Below the pieces are notes generated by a model. That model did not search any database. It was given only the letters and a program-made list of their open reading frames with translations, and was not told the origin of the DNA. Positions 62,025 through 64,000 of a DNA stretch of 64,000 nt are shown piece after piece. Numbering within the stretch: the first letter of the stretch is position 1; each line of letters begins with the position of its first letter. Origin of the DNA: Psettodes erumei (lineage: Eukaryota; Chordata; Actinopteri; Pleuronectiformes; Psettodidae); the NCBI GenBank assembly GCA_016785225.1, contig JAFBJZ010000112.1, positions 1,860,001-1,924,000 on the forward strand, given 5' to 3'. The position numbers were made by a program, and so were the translations under genes.

Positions 62025-62135
62025 TAATTCCATTAGTGTCAGGCTGCAGCCAATTGGCCTGCCTTTGATACGTCATGATATGAGCAGCCTATTACAATTA
62101 ATTTGTTTTGGTCCGTAGTCTCAATGTTGGTTGAC
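62025..62135. other. Candidate regulatory element near the CpG blocks
   Basis: CAGCCAATTGGCCTGCC (palindromic CCAATTGG), TACGTCATGATATG (CRE-like) and ACAATTAATTTG cluster within 110 bases, 320 bases after the 61710 donor. Fits an intron-1 enhancer if this is ntng1. Confidence 0.28.
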
Positions 62136-63002
62136 TCCACACATGCCGTAGCTTCTCATTTATCTCAGACCTGTTTGATTTCCTTTTGGTTCAGGAAGTT
62201 GTTGTTTTTTTTACTCTTAACTGAATTATATTTAATACTTATAATCTGAAAGACCCTCCTGATATTACCTCGTATTGGATAATACCTAACATTATTCCAG
62301 GAACAGCTCATAACCATTATCATTAAACATGGCTGCTCCTGGTTTCTGGACGAAGACACATACTGATTGGATGAACGCCCTTCGCATTTGAAGTTGTATT
62401 TAGAGAGTAAGATTGCAGCTGTGCTTTTACAGGACCGACTACACCTGCAGTTGCATTAATATTTGTGTTAGACCAATGACTGCAACTCACAGTCGCAACT
62501 GACAGTTGTTTAATTTTTACTGCTCACACATACTAAACAGTGACAGATAGCCTACAATGAGTCATTCTGTTTGGTTAAGCAACTGTCACTTTAAACCTTG
62601 TGACTATTCCAGCCTTTTCACAGTATTTCCAGCTTGAGAGAGCTACCTGGATGAGCACATTCTTTCGAGCTAAAGTGGACGTTTTGAGTCTCCAGACATG
62701 TCACTGTGGTTGCAGAATAATGTGCCAGCAGCCTTTTAGGAAAAGTGTCTTTAATAATGCATAAGGCGTTCCCATGTCGCAAAGAGAAGCATGCTTGGTG
62801 GCGAGGAGAGGCAGAGGGATAGATGGAGGGATGGAGGGAGGGAGGGCGGTGGAGGCATGATCTTGTCTCACTGACTCATTGGGCACCCTGAACGTCGCTG
62901 TGTGTGTGGCACTGGAGTAACTGACGCCCGAGGGCGTTCAGCTCAACTCGGGGAAACGTCTTGACAGTCTCCCCGTCAAAAGTGCCGCTCTCGCACATGC
63001 AA

Positions 63003-63023
63003 ACACACACACACACACACACA
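63003..63023. repeat. (AC)n microsatellite
   Basis: About ten AC units. Confidence 0.9.
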
Positions 63024-64000
63024 AGGCACGGGGGAAGGGGTGGGATGGATGGAGTCAGAAAGAAGGAGTGATAGAGGATTGTGGCAGATGCAGCTGGTGG
63101 AGGCAAGCAAAGCACATCTAGAGCAGTCAGGGATTCATTTGTCTTCAGAGGCCTGGCCTGTCTGGCCCCAGCAGACTCTAGATTTGAGGAGGAGAGGATA
63201 TGGACACTTCTTCTTAGAGGAATGATTAATTGCATACAGATCAACAAACCCCAATATGGGCAGAGTTTGGGATATTGCTAAAAGGCAGACTATTTTTATA
63301 ACCCTAGAGCAGAGCCACCACCTTCATTCCTCCTGAATCCTAGCAGCCATCCCCAACACAGTAACCAGCTGACAGTGCTCCACCCATTCGCTACCTGTCA
63401 TCATTGTTAAAAGATCAGATGCCTGCTGATTGAAGGTGGTGTCATTTGAAGAAGTGGGAAAGAGCTTTAAATGATGGAGGCAAGCCCCAGGGATGTGTGA
63501 CGGGCACACTCACTGTTCTACGAGAACAATGGCTGCCATGTTTGCAGGACCACGCTCCACTCTCAATACGCTTATTCATGAAGACAGCGGCTCTATTGGC
63601 AGGTTGTTAACAGGCAAAATTAGGGATTCTGGAAAGGCAGGCAGAGAAATCTGGAGAGTGGTGCACAGAGAGCAGGCAGGAGGCATTTTTTTCTCCTTTT
63701 TTTGTGAAGCTGGGCCAGCTCCTATCTTTCTGTCTTTCATCTGTTTCTGACTGTCTGCCCTCCTGTCTCGCTGCCCTTCTCTCTCCTGTGCTCTTGTTTC
63801 TCTTTTAGCCAGGCAGTGGTGGGGAATATGAGTCAGAAAAGATGAAAGTAGGCAGAGACAGGACAGACAAAGGGTCAGAAAGCAGCCCTCAGAGTGCACA
63901 AAATGTGTGAAATTAAAAATGAAAGGAGGGGAATCACTGCCTATGTCAGTGGTAACCTAGTAATTATACCACCTCACTCTGGGCTGAGCACATCCTTCAG

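Larger units (their letters stand above)
61711..64000 (+). other. Possible intron 1 of the downstream gene; no exon recognised
   Basis: Follows the 61710 splice donor. Contains the 62025 candidate element, GGGAGGGAGGG-type purine repeats near 62825 and an AC tract at 63003. No netrin-G coding exon (signal peptide or laminin-N motifs) is visible before the window ends. Confidence 0.35.

Overview
This window looks like ordinary nuclear DNA from a teleost, probably a percomorph. It is AT-rich and mostly non-coding. It contains many (AC/GT)n microsatellites and decayed copies of transposable elements typical of fish: a Tc1 transposon, a mariner fragment, the 3' end of an R4/Rex6-type LINE, an L2-like tail, a tRNA-type SINE, and several short non-autonomous repeats common in perciform genomes. 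There are no operons, CRISPR arrays or prokaryotic signals.

The only complete protein-coding gene I can support is prmt6 (49962-51011, + strand). It is an intronless 349-codon arginine methyltransferase with all the expected catalytic motifs. It sits in a GC-rich island with a compact, TATA-less promoter carrying ZNF143-type and ETS-type sites, and has a short 3' UTR ending near 51345.

Layout: 1-49780 is a gene desert with scattered repeats and several stretches that read like conserved non-coding DNA, although no alignment could be run. A possible solo LTR or other promoter-bearing repeat lies at about 8850-10040. The clearest transposon debris is between 37810 and 44445. The prmt6 locus occupies 49780-51345. 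From 51345 to 59200 I see mainly non-coding DNA. From 59200 to 61710 there are two or three CpG-rich blocks with consensus plus-strand splice donors but no recognisable protein. In mammals the next gene downstream of PRMT6 in the same orientation is NTNG1 (netrin-G1), so these blocks may be non-coding first exons and promoters of ntng1, with 61710-64000 as its intron 1. That is an inference from synteny and splice signals.

Most of the long open frames elsewhere are accidental: several run through microsatellites, lie antisense to prmt6, or have no recognisable domain. I found no convincing undescribed biological system. The points most worth checking are the CpG/splice-donor blocks, the promoter architecture of prmt6, the LTR-like region near 9 kb, and the candidate conserved elements.
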